Shown: piece after piece, positions 37,540-46,382 of the stretch
Numbering within the stretch: the first letter of the stretch is position 1
Layout of the letters: every line of letters starts with the position of its first letter
Assembly: GCA_944321125.1 (NCBI GenBank)
Contig: CALUKD010000012.1
Location: 1-64,000 of the forward strand
Length of the DNA: 64,000 bases
Origin: Candidatus Butyricimonas faecavium
Lineage (GTDB): Bacteria; Bacteroidota; Bacteroidia; Bacteroidales; Marinifilaceae
Direction of reading: 5' to 3'
Notes under the pieces: generated by a model
What the model was told of the DNA's origin: nothing
Database searches by the model: none
Seen by the model: only the letters and a program-made list of their open reading frames with translations
Program-made: the position numbers and the translations under genes

Positions 37540-37573
37540 GGGCAGCCCTTTTAAGGGTTGCCCTTATTTATTT
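37540..37573 (+). terminator. Terminator after the aconitase-like gene
   Basis: An 11-bp stem with one G-T pair (GGGCAGCCCTT with AAGGGTTGCCC, 37540-37550 and 37553-37563) is followed by TTATTTATTT. It lies between convergent genes. Confidence 0.75.
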
Positions 37574-37586
37574 GGATTCTATAAAT

Positions 37587-38774
37587 CTAGAATAACGGGA
37601 TATGGTAAATTAATCCGATGGATAAAGTTGAGGTGGAATAGTTTTCGGCTCCCAATGCTTTGGCTTTACCCGTGAATCGATAAGAACGTCCGATGTACGA
37701 TGCGAAGAAATGCAGGTTTTCCGTTGTGGGGTAGTATTCGATTCCGCCGAAATACCCGTAAGCCGTCCGGTATTTCCCTTTTTCTAATTGATCGGTATAT
37801 TTGTAAACAGAGGCATTCTCGTACATTCCTTTCACGAAAATATTCCACTTGGGCCGGAACCGGTAGTTTAATTTGGTGACCCAAGATTCATAACGGGCAT
37901 TTTTGATGCAATCTGCATCTCCTTGAAGACGGTTGAGGCTTGAAATAATGCCTCGGTTATCCAGTTCTTCATCGGAAAGGTAGAAATCAAGGTACATATT
38001 GAATTTTCCCAAATCCAATTCGTTGCCAATGGCATAAAAATGATTGTTGTATCCTTTTGCCAGACTAAGTAAGGAGTATGACCAACGGGTTTTTAACTTG
38101 TTGTTGAAGAAATTACCGTTCCAGTTGGCCGTGTAAGCGAGAGGTGCATGACTTTCTTCCACGTCTTCCGGAAGTTGCCCGTAAATGTCATCCATGGAAG
38201 CTGTCCGGCTATTCACGACTTGTAAGGCTATTTCTTGGGTAGGGGTGACTTGATAAGAGAATGTGATTCCGGTCATGAAGTCGAAGAGCATATAATCGAT
38301 CATGTCGCTGTATTGGTAGATTTCGATCGGGTCTAAATCGTACTCGAAGCCACCGTATGCTGCCGCCTGCTTTCCGATGGAGGTGACGAGTTTATCTGTC
38401 AAACGTACGGAGATCATGGCATAATCGATGGAGGAGGGAAGGTTGTCCAGCGCGTGAGGTGTGTTACTGCTGTTCAGACGTTGACGCCAACGGTAAGAAA
38501 GCCAGTCATTGATATCCCCGCGGGCCTCTAGTCGAAGTTGGTTCATTTTGAAAGCGGCTTGCTCGAATGTCCCGTCAGTGAATGCACCGTTGAAAGTGGC
38601 TTGCATGTGCAATTTCAAGTTGAAGAGATTATTCTTTTTTTCGATGTTTGCCACTCTTTCGAAAAGGGAACGTTTGTTTGCCGTGTCGTTTAGGTGGGAT
38701 AACAGGCCTTGAGCTGACAACCCACGTAGTGATAATGTTAATAGTGTGATTAGTAATAGTTTCTTTTTCATCAT
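37587..38774 (-). CDS. Phosphate-selective-porin (OprO/P)-like outer-membrane protein, paralogue 1
   Basis: A 395-residue outer-membrane barrel. A signal peptide (about 1-21, ending LSAQ) is followed by the short helical piece LFERVANIEKKNNLFNLKLHMQ, then barrel strands ending in an aromatic residue (IYHIPLF). It shares long stretches with the protein encoded at 39709-40872 (AAFKMNQLRLEA / AAFKMRQFRIEA; LSYRWRQRLN; YGGFEYDLDPIEIYQY / YGGIEFDLNPIEIYEY; FFASYIGRSYRFTGKA-like C-terminus). The solute is unknown; the phosphate label is only the family name. Confidence 0.85.
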   Translation of the reverse strand: MMKKKLLLITLLTLSLRGLSAQGLLSHLNDTANKRSLFERVANIEKKNNLFNLKLHMQATFNGAFTDGTFEQAAFKMNQLRLEARGDINDWLSYRWRQRLNSSNTPHALDNLPSSIDYAMISVRLTDKLVTSIGKQAAAYGGFEYDLDPIEIYQYSDMIDYMLFDFMTGITFSYQVTPTQEIALQVVNSRTASMDDIYGQLPEDVEESHAPLAYTANWNGNFFNNKLKTRWSYSLLSLAKGYNNHFYAIGNELDLGKFNMYLDFYLSDEELDNRGIISSLNRLQGDADCIKNARYESWVTKLNYRFRPKWNIFVKGMYENASVYKYTDQLEKGKYRTAYGYFGGIEYYPTTENLHFFASYIGRSYRFTGKAKALGAENYSTSTLSIGLIYHIPLF

Positions 38775-38784
38775 TGTTATTGAA

Positions 38785-38837
38785 TTAAAAAAACTAAAAG
38801 CTGGAGATCGTTCGAAAACAGCCTTCCAGCTTTTAGT
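38785..38837 (-). terminator. Terminator of the OmpA-family lipoprotein gene
   Basis: Reading the minus strand, a perfect 13-bp stem (ACTAAAAGCTGGA and its complement, 38793-38805 and 38825-38837) is followed by TTTTTTT. It lies 20 nt beyond the OmpA-family gene's stop. Confidence 0.8.
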
Positions 38838-38857
38838 GGTTACTTACTGATTGTATC

Positions 38858-39550
38858 TTATTTCAAGGTACCTTCTTCTGCTTGTTTGATCATGTCCGCG
38901 CTTGCCGTGATGTATACTTCTACACGACGGTTTTTAGCACGCCCTTCTGCCGTACTGTTGTCGGCTACCGGTTGGTCGAACGCTAGTCCTTCGGTGGTGA
39001 TTCTGTTACGGGTAATTCCGTTTCCAACCAAGAAGTTGGCAACGGCTTCCGCACGTTCTTTGGATATTCTTTCGTTTACGGCACGGGTTCCGGTGTTATC
39101 CGTGTGACCGTAGATCGTGATGTCCGTTTCCGGAGAGTTTTTTAATGACGTGGCGAATTTCGTCAAGGCTTCTCTGGAAGACGCGCTTAATTGGCTGGAG
39201 TTCGTGGCGAATAATATGCCGTTATCGAAAGTTACTTTGATGGCTTGTAAATTATTGGCATCAGTAACGGTTTCTACTTGAGCCCCTTCAATGGCTTCCA
39301 GTTCTTTTTTCTGTTTGTCCATCTTTCTGCCGATCAAGGCTCCGGTTCCGGCTCCAACCGCACCACCTACCGCGGCTCCGATGGCAGCTCCTTTGCCTTT
39401 ACCAACCAATGCACCGATACCGGCACCAAGTGCGGCTCCACCGCCGGCCCCAATGGCGGCGCCTTTTCCCGTGTTACTCATGGAGGCACATCCAGACAAA
39501 ATAATACTTCCGCTTAACACTAAAATAGTGAGTAGATTAGTTTTTTTCAT
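38858..39550 (-). CDS. OmpA-family lipoprotein with glycine-zipper domain
   Basis: A 230-residue lipoprotein (lipobox LSGC, Cys21). A glycine-zipper region (about 28-78, repeated GxxxG such as GAAIGAGGGAALGAG) is followed by a C-terminal OmpA peptidoglycan-binding domain (about 105-220) with the signature YGHTDNTGTRAVNERISKERAEAV and NRRVEVYI. It resembles YiaD-type proteins and should tether the outer membrane to peptidoglycan. It has its own terminator and is therefore probably transcribed separately from the porin downstream. Confidence 0.93.
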   Translation of the reverse strand: MKKTNLLTILVLSGSIILSGCASMSNTGKGAAIGAGGGAALGAGIGALVGKGKGAAIGAAVGGAVGAGTGALIGRKMDKQKKELEAIEGAQVETVTDANNLQAIKVTFDNGILFATNSSQLSASSREALTKFATSLKNSPETDITIYGHTDNTGTRAVNERISKERAEAVANFLVGNGITRNRITTEGLAFDQPVADNSTAEGRAKNRRVEVYITASADMIKQAEEGTLK

Positions 39551-39649
39551 AGTAATAGTTTTGTTTATAAATTTAGACCGTAAATCCGTACTCTATTTGT
39601 GATGCAAAAATAACATTCGTTAAAACAATTTCAAAATAAAATAGGTTAA

Positions 39650-39680
39650 ATCAAAAAAGGGAATATCTTTAAATATCCCC
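39650..39680 (-). terminator. Terminator of porin paralogue 2
   Basis: On the minus strand an 8-bp stem with one G-U pair (GGGGATAT with ATATTCCC, 39673-39680 and 39659-39666) is followed by TTTTTTGATTT, about 30 nt after the porin stop. Confidence 0.65.
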
Positions 39681-39708
39681 TCTTTTGATTTATCTAATTC
39701 ATTGATAA

Positions 39709-40872
39709 TTAGAACATCGGTAACTGGTAAATAAATCCGACTTCCAATCTTTGTGTGTTGTATCCTTTTTGTGCGGCACGGTCCGTGAATTTGTAAGAAC
39801 GTCCCACGAATGTACAGAAGAAGTGCAAGTTACTGTTTTCTAACGGGTAATATTCGATACCTGCCAAGTAACCGTAAGAGGTACGGTAGTTGCCTTTTTC
39901 GATGTCACCGCGTGTTTTTGACACGGAAGCTGTTTCATACATTCCTTTCACGAAGGCATTCCATTTCGGTTGGAAACGGTAGTTTATTTTCGTTACGACT
40001 GACAGGTATTCTGCATCAAGGGCATTGTGACCGTCAAGGTCGGCATTCTCTTCTTTTAGGATTCCGGTAATGATACCTTTCCGGTCGATTTGTTCGTCGG
40101 AATACATGAAGTCTACAAACATATTTACTTTTTTAGAGAAGGTAAAGTCATTACCTAAAGCGTAATAGTACATTTGCTTGTTTTTTGTTTCAGACATCAC
40201 GGATGCTGACCAACGAGTTTTATATATTCCATCGAATAAGTTACCATTCCAGTTCAACGTGTACAAGAGGGGGGCACGGCTTTTTTCAAAACCGGGACCA
40301 TAAGTTTCATCTTGGGAACCGTTACGGCTATCCAAGATTTGGAATTGAAGTTGATGGTTGTCACAGATTTGGTAAGCGATGTTCAGACCGGTCATGAAGT
40401 TACTCATGTTTTCGATCATATCGCAATATTCATAGATTTCGATCGGGTTTAAGTCGAATTCGATACCGCCGTATGCAGCACATTGTTTCCCGGCAAAGAA
40501 TGAGAATTGGTCATTCAATTTTACCCCGATACCTGCAATATCAATGGAAGTAGGCATGTTGTCGATGTTGTTTCCCCCGTTGTTACCGCGGTTTAAACGT
40601 TGTCTCCAACGATAGGATAACCAAGGGGTGATGTTACCTTTTGCTTCGATACGAAATTGACGCATTTTGAATGCAGCTTCACTAAGTCCGTGTTGGTCAT
40701 AATTGAAACTGGCATCAAAGGAACCTTGCATGTTCAAATAAAAGTTGAACCAATCGATTTTTTTCTCGATTCGGGTTACTCGTTCGAAAAGGGTCTTTTC
40801 GTTCGTGGTATTTTGTGCGAAAGCGCCTGCCGCACATCCTATAACAAGTATTAATAAAGTTAATTTTTTCAT
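39709..40872 (-). CDS. Phosphate-selective-porin (OprO/P)-like outer-membrane protein, paralogue 2
   Basis: A 387-residue outer-membrane barrel with signal peptide (MKKLTLLILVIGCAAGAFAQ). After it comes LFERVTRIEKKIDWFNFYLNMQ, nearly the same as in paralogue 1, and the last residue is Phe. ATG 40872 is chosen because it begins the signal peptide; an in-frame upstream ATG at 40932 adds 20 unrelated residues. The shared architecture with the gene at 37587-38774 suggests a duplication now split by the OmpA-family gene. Substrate unknown. Confidence 0.87.
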   Translation of the reverse strand: MKKLTLLILVIGCAAGAFAQNTTNEKTLFERVTRIEKKIDWFNFYLNMQGSFDASFNYDQHGLSEAAFKMRQFRIEAKGNITPWLSYRWRQRLNRGNNGGNNIDNMPTSIDIAGIGVKLNDQFSFFAGKQCAAYGGIEFDLNPIEIYEYCDMIENMSNFMTGLNIAYQICDNHQLQFQILDSRNGSQDETYGPGFEKSRAPLLYTLNWNGNLFDGIYKTRWSASVMSETKNKQMYYYALGNDFTFSKKVNMFVDFMYSDEQIDRKGIITGILKEENADLDGHNALDAEYLSVVTKINYRFQPKWNAFVKGMYETASVSKTRGDIEKGNYRTSYGYLAGIEYYPLENSNLHFFCTFVGRSYKFTDRAAQKGYNTQRLEVGFIYQLPMF

Positions 40873-40957
40873 ATTCTGCGTTTTGATAAAAATATAATTT
40901 TCCAATAGGGTGTGCCAAAATTCCATGTTCAAATTCCCTTTCGGCTTTACCGTACTT

Positions 40958-41035
40958 CCTCTATAAACAGAGGGCGGGTTAAAATACGCTCTATCTTTGG
41001 TGAGAGATATAGAGTTCTTCCTCTGTTTGTAGAGG
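40958..41035. repeat. Cluster of nested palindromes in the porin/ansB intergenic region
   Basis: CCTCTATAAACAGAGG (40958-40973) and CCTCTGTTTGTAGAGG (41020-41035) are inverted copies of each other (one mismatch), and each arm is itself a small hairpin (CCTCT/AGAGG). Between them a further CTCTAT/ATAGAG pair and a TATCTTTG box (40992-40999) occur. The region separates porin 2 from ansB. It could be an operator, an RNA structure or a remnant palindromic element. Confidence 0.5.
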
Positions 41036-41107
41036 AGATGGCGGCGAAGCTGGTAGAGAAGTTTTATTGGAGAAACGAATTTTGACGCGACCCCTTACAA
41101 GTGAAAT

Positions 41108-41146
41108 AAAGCTCCTAGTCCTGTTTTAAGGGGCTAGGGAGCTTTT
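41108..41146 (-). terminator. Terminator of the dcu-ansB operon
   Basis: On the minus strand an 11-bp stem with one bulged base (AAAGCTCCCTAG... paired with CTAGGAGCTTT, 41134-41145 and 41108-41118) is followed by ATTTC, directly after the ansB stop. Confidence 0.7.
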
Positions 41147-41151
41147 ATGAG

Positions 41152-42213
41152 TTAATATTCGTTGAAATATTGTTGAATTTGTTTCCAGTCGTTGGTCTTG
41201 GTCAAAGCTAACATCAAGAGGATTCTTGATTTTTGGGGGTTCAATTCTTGAGAAGCGATGAATTTGTATTGATTGTCATCTACTTCCGCATCAAGTGTGG
41301 TAGGTCCTGTCGGAACACGGGTTGAACGGACGATAAGGATTCCTTTGTTACGTGCGTTGATTAGTTCCGGGAACACGTTTTTGTGGATGTTCCCGTTACC
41401 TAATCCGGCGTGGATAATTCCTTTATAACCGCTGTTGGCCATCATTTTAACAACGTCACCTTCCATGTTTGAATAACTGTACACGATACCTACTTTCGGA
41501 AGAGAGTTCAGATTCGTTACATCAAAAATGGATTGGCTGGTATGTTTTTTTAACGGGGATTGGTTGTAGAATACTTTACCGTTGTAGACATAACCAAGGG
41601 CACCTGAATTCGGTGCTTGGAAAGTTTGAACGTCAATCGTGTTCATTTTTAAAACGCTGTGAGCCCCGAGAATGATACCGTTCATAGAAACCAAAACTCC
41701 TTTACCCATAGATTCTTTCGCTCCGGCAACTACTACTGCATTGTATAAGTTTAACGGACCGTCAGCGCTAAGAGCGGTAGAGGGTCGCATAGCACCTACA
41801 AGTACAACCGGTTTGTTGCTTTTCACGACAAGATTCAAGAAATAGGCGGTTTCTTCCATGGTATCGGTTCCGTGGGTGATCACGATTCCATCAATGTCTT
41901 TTCTTGCCAGTAGTTTGTTGATTGTTTTGGCAAGCGTCAACCACACGTCGTCCGTCATATCCTGTGAACCGATCTTGACGATTTGTTCTCCGGTTACATT
42001 GGCTATTTTCTGAATTTCCGGTACGGCAGATAAAAGAGTACCGATGGCTACCTGTCCGGCTGTGTAGTTGGTCCCGGTTGAAGAAGTTCCGGTTCCGGCG
42101 ATCGTACCTCCTGTTGCCAGAATATGGATGTTAGGCAACTTTTGTGCGAACGTGGTCGCAACAGAGAATAGCACTAGGGCTACCAGCAAACTTAAATTTT
42201 TAAACATTTTCAT
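41152..42213 (-). CDS. ansB: Type II (periplasmic) L-asparaginase
   Basis: It hydrolyses asparagine to aspartate and ammonia outside the cytoplasm. The 353-residue protein has a signal peptide (about 1-24, ending TTFAQ), first nucleophile Thr37 in ATGGTIAGT, the second active-site segment THGTDTMEET and the type II C-terminal stretch VRSTRVPTGPTTLDAEVDD...NPQKSRILLMLALT. It is 36 nt after the dcu gene on the same strand, so the aspartate it releases can be imported directly by the carrier. Confidence 0.96.
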   Translation of the reverse strand: MKMFKNLSLLVALVLFSVATTFAQKLPNIHILATGGTIAGTGTSSTGTNYTAGQVAIGTLLSAVPEIQKIANVTGEQIVKIGSQDMTDDVWLTLAKTINKLLARKDIDGIVITHGTDTMEETAYFLNLVVKSNKPVVLVGAMRPSTALSADGPLNLYNAVVVAGAKESMGKGVLVSMNGIILGAHSVLKMNTIDVQTFQAPNSGALGYVYNGKVFYNQSPLKKHTSQSIFDVTNLNSLPKVGIVYSYSNMEGDVVKMMANSGYKGIIHAGLGNGNIHKNVFPELINARNKGILIVRSTRVPTGPTTLDAEVDDNQYKFIASQELNPQKSRILLMLALTKTNDWKQIQQYFNEY

Positions 42214-42249
42214 AACCTGTAATTTAAAATTTACTTATAATTAGAGTAT

Positions 42250-43560
42250 TTAAAAAATCTGTATAAAGAGCAAGCCGAGTCCGACGGCCACGATAGTCGC
42301 GATAAGTCCGGGCATCATGAACGAATGGTTCAGCACGTATTTACCGATTCGTGTCGTACCCGTTCGGTCGAAGTTAATGGCCGCGACGACGGTGGGGTAG
42401 TTCGGGATGAAGAAATACCCGTTGACCGCCGGGAACATGGCGATCAGCATATAAGGCGATATGCCTAAGGCTATTCCGAGGGGCATGAGCGCCCGAACGG
42501 TAGCTGCTTGGCTGTATAACAGGATGGACATCACGAATAGGGCTATGCCGAATAACCAGGGCATTTGTCTGACAACTTCTTCGATAGAAGATTTTAGTTC
42601 CGTCATGTTTCCCTGCAAGAAGGTGTCTCCCATCCAAGCGATACCGAAGATGGCTACCACGGCTTGCATACCGGCCCCGAATACGGAACCTTGTGCGGCT
42701 TTTAACCCGTCGGTACGAGTTACTAGTAATATGATAGCTGCCGCGGATAGCATTAGTATTTCAATGATGGATGGCATGTCCAGCAATATTTGTTCGCCGT
42801 TGATCACGAAGGAAGGACGCAAGGTGTCGAAAGAACCGAATAGCACGATGAATACCGTGGCAATGATGAAAACAAAAACAGATAGGCTTGCTCTTCTCTG
42901 GTTGGCAACGTCTTTCAGTTCGTATTTTTTGTCATTGAAAACGCCTTCTTTCAAACGTTTTTGATATTCCGGGTCGTCAACGAGTTCTTTTCCGACTTTC
43001 ATGGAGAAAAAGGCTCCGACGAGTACACCGATTAGCGTGGCTGGAATCGTGATCTTTAAAATGTCAAACAAACTAATGTCAAAACCGGCTAACAAGCCTA
43101 GTAATGCTACCGTGGCAGCCGAAATAGGACTGGCGGTGATAGCTTGCTGGGAAGCGATTACGGCTATCCCCAAGGGGCGTTCCGGGCGGATTTTGGTTTC
43201 CGTGGCAACCTCGGCGATTACCGGAAGTACGGAGTAGGCAACGTGACCTGTACCGGCGATAAACGTGAAAGCATAAGTTACTAACGGGCTCAAAATTGTG
43301 ACGTGTGCCGGATTTTTTCTTAATAATCGTTCGGCCACTTTAACCATGAGGTCTAATCCTCCTGCAGCTTGCATGCACGCTGCCGCGGAAATAACCGCCA
43401 CGATCATAAGCATAACATCAATAGGGGGTGCCGTTGGTTGCAGTCCGAACACGAATGTCAGAATTCCCAATCCAATACCTCCCATGACACCTAGTCCGAT
43501 ACCACCTAGACGCGCTCCGATGATGATTGCTGTTAAAACGAAAGCTAATTGTAAAATCAT
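42250..43560 (-). CDS. Anaerobic C4-dicarboxylate transporter (DcuA/DcuB family)
   Basis: A 436-residue membrane protein with about ten to twelve hydrophobic segments. Family features include ARLGGIGLGVMGGIGLGILTF-like glycine-rich helices at the N-terminus, TFIAGTGHVAYSVLPVIAEVA and IASQQAITASPISAATVALL. Dcu carriers exchange aspartate, fumarate or malate for succinate during anaerobic fumarate respiration. Encoded just ahead of ansB, it should take up aspartate and export succinate. Whether it is DcuA or DcuB cannot be told safely. Confidence 0.93.
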   Translation of the reverse strand: MILQLAFVLTAIIIGARLGGIGLGVMGGIGLGILTFVFGLQPTAPPIDVMLMIVAVISAAACMQAAGGLDLMVKVAERLLRKNPAHVTILSPLVTYAFTFIAGTGHVAYSVLPVIAEVATETKIRPERPLGIAVIASQQAITASPISAATVALLGLLAGFDISLFDILKITIPATLIGVLVGAFFSMKVGKELVDDPEYQKRLKEGVFNDKKYELKDVANQRRASLSVFVFIIATVFIVLFGSFDTLRPSFVINGEQILLDMPSIIEILMLSAAAIILLVTRTDGLKAAQGSVFGAGMQAVVAIFGIAWMGDTFLQGNMTELKSSIEEVVRQMPWLFGIALFVMSILLYSQAATVRALMPLGIALGISPYMLIAMFPAVNGYFFIPNYPTVVAAINFDRTGTTRIGKYVLNHSFMMPGLIATIVAVGLGLLFIQIF

Positions 43561-43766
43561 CTCATCTGTTTATTTAAAGTTTTATTTTTCAATCACTATC
43601 AAGTTTTACACGATATATCCTACGGTAATCCTGAAATGAATGTTTCACTTTTTGTGAAATAAATGAAACTTGTTGTTATTAATTTAAAATCTGTATAAAT
43701 GCGGATTGTTGTTCATATTCTCCTTTTTAACTTTTACTGATAATATAAAGTTTAAGCTAAAAGTCT

Positions 43767-43774
43767 TATTTTTG
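43767..43774 (+). promoter_or_regulatory. Candidate -7 element of the ATP-grasp-like gene
   Basis: TATTTTTG matches TAnnTTTG, 18 nt before the ATG at 43793. No TTTG at the -33 position. Confidence 0.4.
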
Positions 43775-43792
43775 CTCTAAAATTTAACATTT

Positions 43793-44992
43793 ATGCAAGA
43801 TTTATACCTGTTTAATCCGGATAATGAAATTTCAATAGCCAATGGAACAAATGGTTACACGCCAAAGACAAATATTTCCATTATGGCCGGTGATTTAGCA
43901 TTTTTATCCGCGTATTTGGCAGGAAAAGGTGATTATGTGTTGGTTACGAAGATGCCAGACTTCGACTTTATAAAAAGTCGAAAAGAGGTTTTCGGTCTGG
44001 ATTGTAAACCAGTCATTTGGGAAAAAGCTCAGTTACTTTCTTTTAACGAGATAAAGCCTTGGGGATGGAGTCCCCGGGTCCATAATTTATTGAAAGATTT
44101 GAAAAGTCGTTGTAACGAGCAGTTTCGGGAGGGTGTAATGGCTACGTGGAGTGATGAACGGCGGGGTTTATATAGCCGGAGGGTAGCTGCTGCTTGTTTA
44201 GCCGAGATGGTACGTGCTATTCCTTGTATAGGAGAGAATATTGTTCCTCGTGAATGTAACACGTTGGCAGAAATCAGGTTATTGTCTGAAGAAGAAAGTA
44301 TCGTGGTGAAAGCTCCTTGGTCCTCTTCCGGTAAAGGTATTCTTTTTATCCCGAAAGGGCAGATGACATGTAAAGAAGAAGAAGTTTTATCCGGTATCTT
44401 GCATAAGCAAGGATACGTGATGGTAGAAAGAAAATTGAACCGGGTGTTGGATTTTGCCATGGAGTTTGAAATGGATGATTCATTTCACTTGAATTTTCTC
44501 GGGTATTCTGTTTTTCAAACCAGCCGACGGGGTGAATACGAGGGGAATAAGGTGGCATCGAATACTACTTTGGAAGGACTGATTGTAAAATATGTAGAAA
44601 TAGAATTTCTGCATGAAATTCGGGAACAGTTAGAGGAGGTGTTGACAACGACGTTTCATGGGAAGTACGTGGGATGCCTGGGGGTGGATATGATGATATA
44701 TGAAGATGAGCCGGGAAGATTCGGCGTGCAGCCTTGTGTCGAAATAAATCTACGTTATAACATGGGAATTGTTTCAATCGCATTGCAGCGTTATTTACAA
44801 GAGGGTGTCGAAGGTATTTTTAATATTCGTTTTTCTCCAAAGCCGGGAGAAATTATGCGGTCGGTGGAGAAAAATGGAAACGCATACCCCTTGTTGATAA
44901 AGACGGGGCGAATTGCGTCCGGGTATATAAATTTAACACCGGTATCTCATGAATCACGCTTTGTGGCCGAATTATACATAGGTAACAAATAA
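43793..44992 (+). CDS. ATP-grasp-like protein of unknown function
   Basis: A 399-residue cytoplasmic protein. The C-terminal half looks like an ATP-grasp fold: a nucleotide-binding segment ESIVVKAPWSSSGKGILFI (about 180-198), YVMVERKL, and the metal-binding end QPCVEINLRYNMGI (about 312-325). The N-terminal part (LYLFNPDNEISIANGTNGY) is conserved-looking but unassigned. ATP-grasp enzymes ligate a carboxylate to an amine or thiol; the substrates here are unknown. It stands alone with its own candidate promoter. Confidence 0.75.
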   Translation: MQDLYLFNPDNEISIANGTNGYTPKTNISIMAGDLAFLSAYLAGKGDYVLVTKMPDFDFIKSRKEVFGLDCKPVIWEKAQLLSFNEIKPWGWSPRVHNLLKDLKSRCNEQFREGVMATWSDERRGLYSRRVAAACLAEMVRAIPCIGENIVPRECNTLAEIRLLSEEESIVVKAPWSSSGKGILFIPKGQMTCKEEEVLSGILHKQGYVMVERKLNRVLDFAMEFEMDDSFHLNFLGYSVFQTSRRGEYEGNKVASNTTLEGLIVKYVEIEFLHEIREQLEEVLTTTFHGKYVGCLGVDMMIYEDEPGRFGVQPCVEINLRYNMGIVSIALQRYLQEGVEGIFNIRFSPKPGEIMRSVEKNGNAYPLLIKTGRIASGYINLTPVSHESRFVAELYIGNK

Positions 44993-45094
44993 AAAGTTTG
45001 TAAACTTTATGAACTTTTATAGGGAAAATAAAGAAAATTTTATTCTCTTTGTCTAATGATAAAAAGGATCAGGCACTAAATTATAGGTAAACAT

Positions 45095-45808
45095 ATGCAT
45101 ACAAGAATGAAAGGTGAAGGTATCAAGGGGCTTTTTATTGAGCAAATTGTTCCGGTCATGGAGAGGCATGGCTATCATTTCATAAAGGCTAAAAATGTAT
45201 TTGTTTATGAAGATCGTGAATGGAAAAACGAGTGTATTCTTCGATTCACGAATTGGGAGAATGATCAGTTGTCCTTGCGTACGGAGTATTTTGTCACTTG
45301 TAAGAAAGTCAGTCAATTGTACAAGGAGGCTATATTGGAAAAGGATTGTATGCCTATTTGCGGAGTGCTGGATGTTGGTTGGGCTTACAAGTATTTGGGA
45401 ATACCTTTGGATGATAAGCCTTGGTTTCAGATGAAAATTGCAAAGCTTCATTCGCTTGTGCAAAAGTGGATCGTGGAATTCGAGAGTGTAGGGCTTTCTT
45501 TTTTCAAAGAAATGAATGATTATGAGAAAGTCGAAAAAGCGTTGGATATTTTCAATGTTTCCGGTTGGGCTCCCTTGGCTGTGTGGACCGGAGAGCGTAT
45601 TTTGCATGGAATTTGTTTATATTATCTGAACACTTATGATAAGCGGGGAACTCTTGGCTTGTTCGATTTGTATCGGGAAAAAATCCGGGAAATGGAATAT
45701 TCCCCGATTCGGGAGCAGTTTGAACGTTTAGAACGATATATGAAATGTTTGCCTGATAGACAGCCAATACCCAGAAAAAATGAAGATAGGGAGGGCAAAG
45801 CTAAATGA
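45095..45808 (+). CDS. Hypothetical cytoplasmic protein
   Basis: A 237-residue protein without signal peptide or membrane segment. It has mixed alpha/beta character (ECILRFTNWENDQLSLRTEYFV; WAYKYLGIPLDDKPWFQ) and a charged C-terminal tail (RQPIPRKNEDREGKAK). The first half resembles small DUF4304-like proteins in style, but I do not make an assignment. It is 102 nt downstream of the ATP-grasp-like gene on the same strand. The start could also be the internal ATG at 45107. Confidence 0.65.
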   Translation: MHTRMKGEGIKGLFIEQIVPVMERHGYHFIKAKNVFVYEDREWKNECILRFTNWENDQLSLRTEYFVTCKKVSQLYKEAILEKDCMPICGVLDVGWAYKYLGIPLDDKPWFQMKIAKLHSLVQKWIVEFESVGLSFFKEMNDYEKVEKALDIFNVSGWAPLAVWTGERILHGICLYYLNTYDKRGTLGLFDLYREKIREMEYSPIREQFERLERYMKCLPDRQPIPRKNEDREGKAK

Positions 45809-46087
45809 TGTTGGTTTAATATTCTCTTGGGGGAAGTTTGCCCCCTGTTAATCCCTTCTCTATCCCTGCCCGCGGGCATCAACGCAGTTCCAACATAACA
45901 CGAACGGAGCATGTACACCGGCCAGTGTTCATGTTATGTAGTTGCTATGTTCATGTTATAGCGCAAGGGTAGGGAAACCATAACGAAAAGGTGGACTATT
46001 TTCAAAGAGGAAGAGTTTTAATTTTGAAACAGTATGCCAACTACTGATTTACATAAATTGTAAACATTTATTTGGGAAAATATATCT
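45809..46087. other. Intergenic region with small palindromes
   Basis: No gene seen. A GGGGG/CCCCC hairpin (45829-45845) follows the previous gene but has no T-run. A 12-bp palindrome TGCCCGCGGGCA lies at 45867-45878. An inverted repeat (45894-45905 with 45927-45938) overlaps a direct repeat GTTCATGTTAT (45927-45937 and 45949-45959). Local GC content is higher than around it. These could be regulatory sites ahead of the long operon. Confidence 0.45.
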
Positions 46088-46119
46088 TAAAAATTTTCGA
46101 GGTTATAGCTGATTTTTAA

Positions 46120-46127
46120 TATATTTG
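46120..46127 (+). promoter_or_regulatory. Candidate operon promoter, copy 1 (-7 element)
   Basis: TATATTTG matches TAnnTTTG. A TTTTCG about 20 nt upstream (46094-46099) may act as the -33 element. The same box is kept in copy 2. The leader to the first Sel1 gene would be about 250 nt. Confidence 0.5.
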
Positions 46128-46163
46128 TTGAATAATTTAGAATTGTGTTGATGATATTACGAT

Positions 46164-46256
46164 ATGAAGTCATTATTCGGAATCGAGCATTTTCAGAAGT
46201 TTTTAAACGTGGGATTTTTGCTTGTACCACCTTTGGTTGAGTGGAAAGGATATTAG
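46164..46256 (+). CDS. Possible 30-residue leader peptide
   Basis: The ATG at 46164 opens MKSLFGIEHFQKFLNVGFLL and runs 30 codons to TAG, within the long leader of the first Sel1 gene. The duplicated copy (ATG 49350) starts with MKSLFGMVYFQKFLNVVLLQ but has lost the stop and reads in frame into the second Sel1 gene. Conservation of the frame may reflect either a real peptide or simply the recent duplication. Confidence 0.35.
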   Translation: MKSLFGIEHFQKFLNVGFLLVPPLVEWKGY

Positions 46257-46382
46257 TTGCTTTGGCGATATATGACAGGAATGTACAGTAAAGATTTGGG
46301 TGTAAAATTATTCTGGATAATATATTAAAGAGAATATTAAGAGTGTGAGTTTTTGTGTATAACGAAGAATAAAATAAATGAT

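Noticed and set aside
37445..37675. 76-codon frame after the aconitase-like gene
   Set aside because: It overlaps both the end of that gene and the terminator and reaches into the porin gene on the other strand.
40992..40999. Perfect -7 box TATCTTTG on the plus strand as a gene promoter
   Set aside because: No plus-strand gene follows before 43793, so at most it could give antisense RNA; I list the palindromes around it instead.
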